The notes under the pieces were generated by a model that saw only the letters and a list, made by a program, of their open reading frames with translations, did no database searches and was not told the origin of the DNA. Positions 1 through 22,654 of a stretch of DNA of 22,654 bases are shown in pieces. Numbering within the stretch: position 1 is the first letter of the stretch; each line of letters opens with the position of its first letter. The translations under genes were made by a program, and so were the position numbers. The DNA comes from Collodictyon triciliatum (Eukaryota > CRuMs), in the NCBI GenBank assembly GCA_043381765.1, contig JBHJMP010000922.1, positions 1-22,654 on the forward strand, given 5' to 3'.

Positions 1-205
1 ACCAATAATAACAATAATAACAATAATAACAATAATAACAATAATAACAATAATAACAATAATAACAATAATAACAATAATAACAATAATAACAATAATA
101 ACAATAATAACAGCAATAGTAATCATAAATAACAATAATAATAACAACAACAATAATAATAACAATAGCAATCATAAATATATAAATGAATAACTAAATA
201 AATAA
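1..205. repeat. 9-bp AACAATAAT microsatellite, degenerating rightwards
   Basis: From 1 to about 112 the sequence is a near-perfect tandem of the 9-mer AACAATAAT (about 12 copies). It then decays into mixed AAT/AAC/AAAT triplets to about 205. If the 294-226 exon is real this is intronic on the minus strand; otherwise it is intergenic. No other feature is visible here. Confidence 0.9.
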
Positions 206-225
206 AGAGTAGCATCCTGACTTAC

Positions 226-451
226 TTGCTGCTGGTCTGCTTTCCTTTGTCGACGGCTTCATCGGGCTGCGTCTGTGATGCTCAATAAAATCAGCTTACC
301 TGATCTTGATCTGTTTGTGATGAAAAGTTAATTGCACACTTCTAAAAATGTACCGTATATATTATGCGGTGAGGTATCCGCCGCTTTGAGATGCCTTGTC
401 TGGAAAGCCGTCGAGGCTCGAGAAACCCGGGCACAAACGAGGCAAAGGCGT

Positions 452-463
<12 letters not shown>
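226..463 (-). other. Two candidate extra 3' exons beyond the TAA stop
   Basis: Downstream of the proposed stop, 463-354 lies between a TTTGCAG acceptor and a G|GTACAT donor and is open in two frames. 294-226 lies between a TAAG acceptor and a consensus GTAAGT donor. The frame starting PRNKRLCLVCARVSRA in the first ends in phase 1 and joins exactly to DFIEHHRRSPMKPSTKESRP in the second. No phase-2 donor was found in exon 89 to feed this frame, so the link to the main gene is missing. They may be alternative 3' exons, part of a neighbouring gene, or chance. The base composition is GC-richer than the surrounding introns, which favours real coding. Confidence 0.35.
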
Positions 464-22560
<22,097 letters not shown>

Positions 22561-22654
22561 CTGAGGTTCCTTTTTTTTTTTTTTTTTTTAATTTTGGAAA
22601 CGAAGTTTCTCAAAACCTGCGGAAAAAAAAAAAAAAAAGGGGGGGACACTGTTT
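22561..22654. other. Unresolved right edge: homopolymer runs
   Basis: Contains T19 (22571-22589), A16 (about 22623-22638) and a G7 run near the end. On the minus strand a T-rich tract followed by CCGCAG looks like an acceptor. The frame of exon 1 stays open through the A run (a Lys tract) up to a TGA at about 22612-22610, so exon 1 might begin near 22608 instead of 22560. No start codon or promoter can be placed here. Confidence 0.5.

Noticed and set aside
1-205. CRISPR-like or telomere-like array
   Set aside because: The unit is a plain 9-mer with no spacers and not a telomeric repeat; it is a microsatellite.

Overview
The window is eukaryotic nuclear DNA. It is AT-rich, full of simple repeats, has two assembly gaps (N runs), and its coding sequence is cut into many short exons. 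Almost all of it is one gene on the minus strand, read from about 22,560 down to about 452. I rebuilt 89 exons by hand from reading frames, splice sites and phase matching. The median exon is roughly 95 nt, introns average about 130 nt, and total coding sequence is about 10.8 kb (about 3,600 codons). The first exons are probably missing beyond the right edge. Two places do not close in frame, and each has a G run on the coding strand.

The protein is a chain of roughly 18-20 immunoglobulin-like ASH/MSP modules (ASPM-SPD2-Hydin type). These are recognised by recurring pieces such as hDFG at the module start, an N-x-G strand, 'P-x-G' turns and 'F-x-P' strands (examples: VDFGTVRISESKSIE, IDFGTMMIGDINWKNINVTN, GIKVFPKILDFG). 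Very large ASH-repeat proteins (HYDIN, CFAP47, CFAP65, CFAP74, DLEC1) are axonemal or ciliary, so the organism very probably makes a motile flagellum. I cannot assign one-to-one orthology: I saw neither a calponin-homology domain (as in CFAP47) nor an adenylate-kinase-like insert (as in HYDIN), and no gene symbol is given. Many short introns and a standard genetic code would fit a flagellate protist, an amoeboflagellate, a zoosporic fungus or a compact-genome animal. The sequence alone does not decide.

Layout from the 5' end of the gene (right) to its 3' end (left). 22,560-20,450: an N-terminal head of charged, Ser/Glu-rich sequence with a small folded-looking patch. 20,298-4,326: the main run of ASH modules. 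4,124-3,034: one unusually large exon (363 codons) encoding a charged, disordered linker. 2,869-899: further ASH modules. 745-452: a Pro/Lys-rich tail ending at a TAA that lies inside an AATAAA. Left of that, two more exon-like stretches (463-354 and 294-226) could mean the gene continues or has alternative 3' ends. The first ~205 bases are a microsatellite.

The introns carry the repeats: a (AAT)n run, a TATG array interrupted by a gap, a pentanucleotide array whose unit changes along its length and is also interrupted by a gap, and a 10-bp satellite. No plus-strand protein gene, CRISPR array, rRNA, intact tRNA or recognisable transposon was found. A 43-nt tRNA-3'-half-like hairpin sits on the plus strand inside the last exon.
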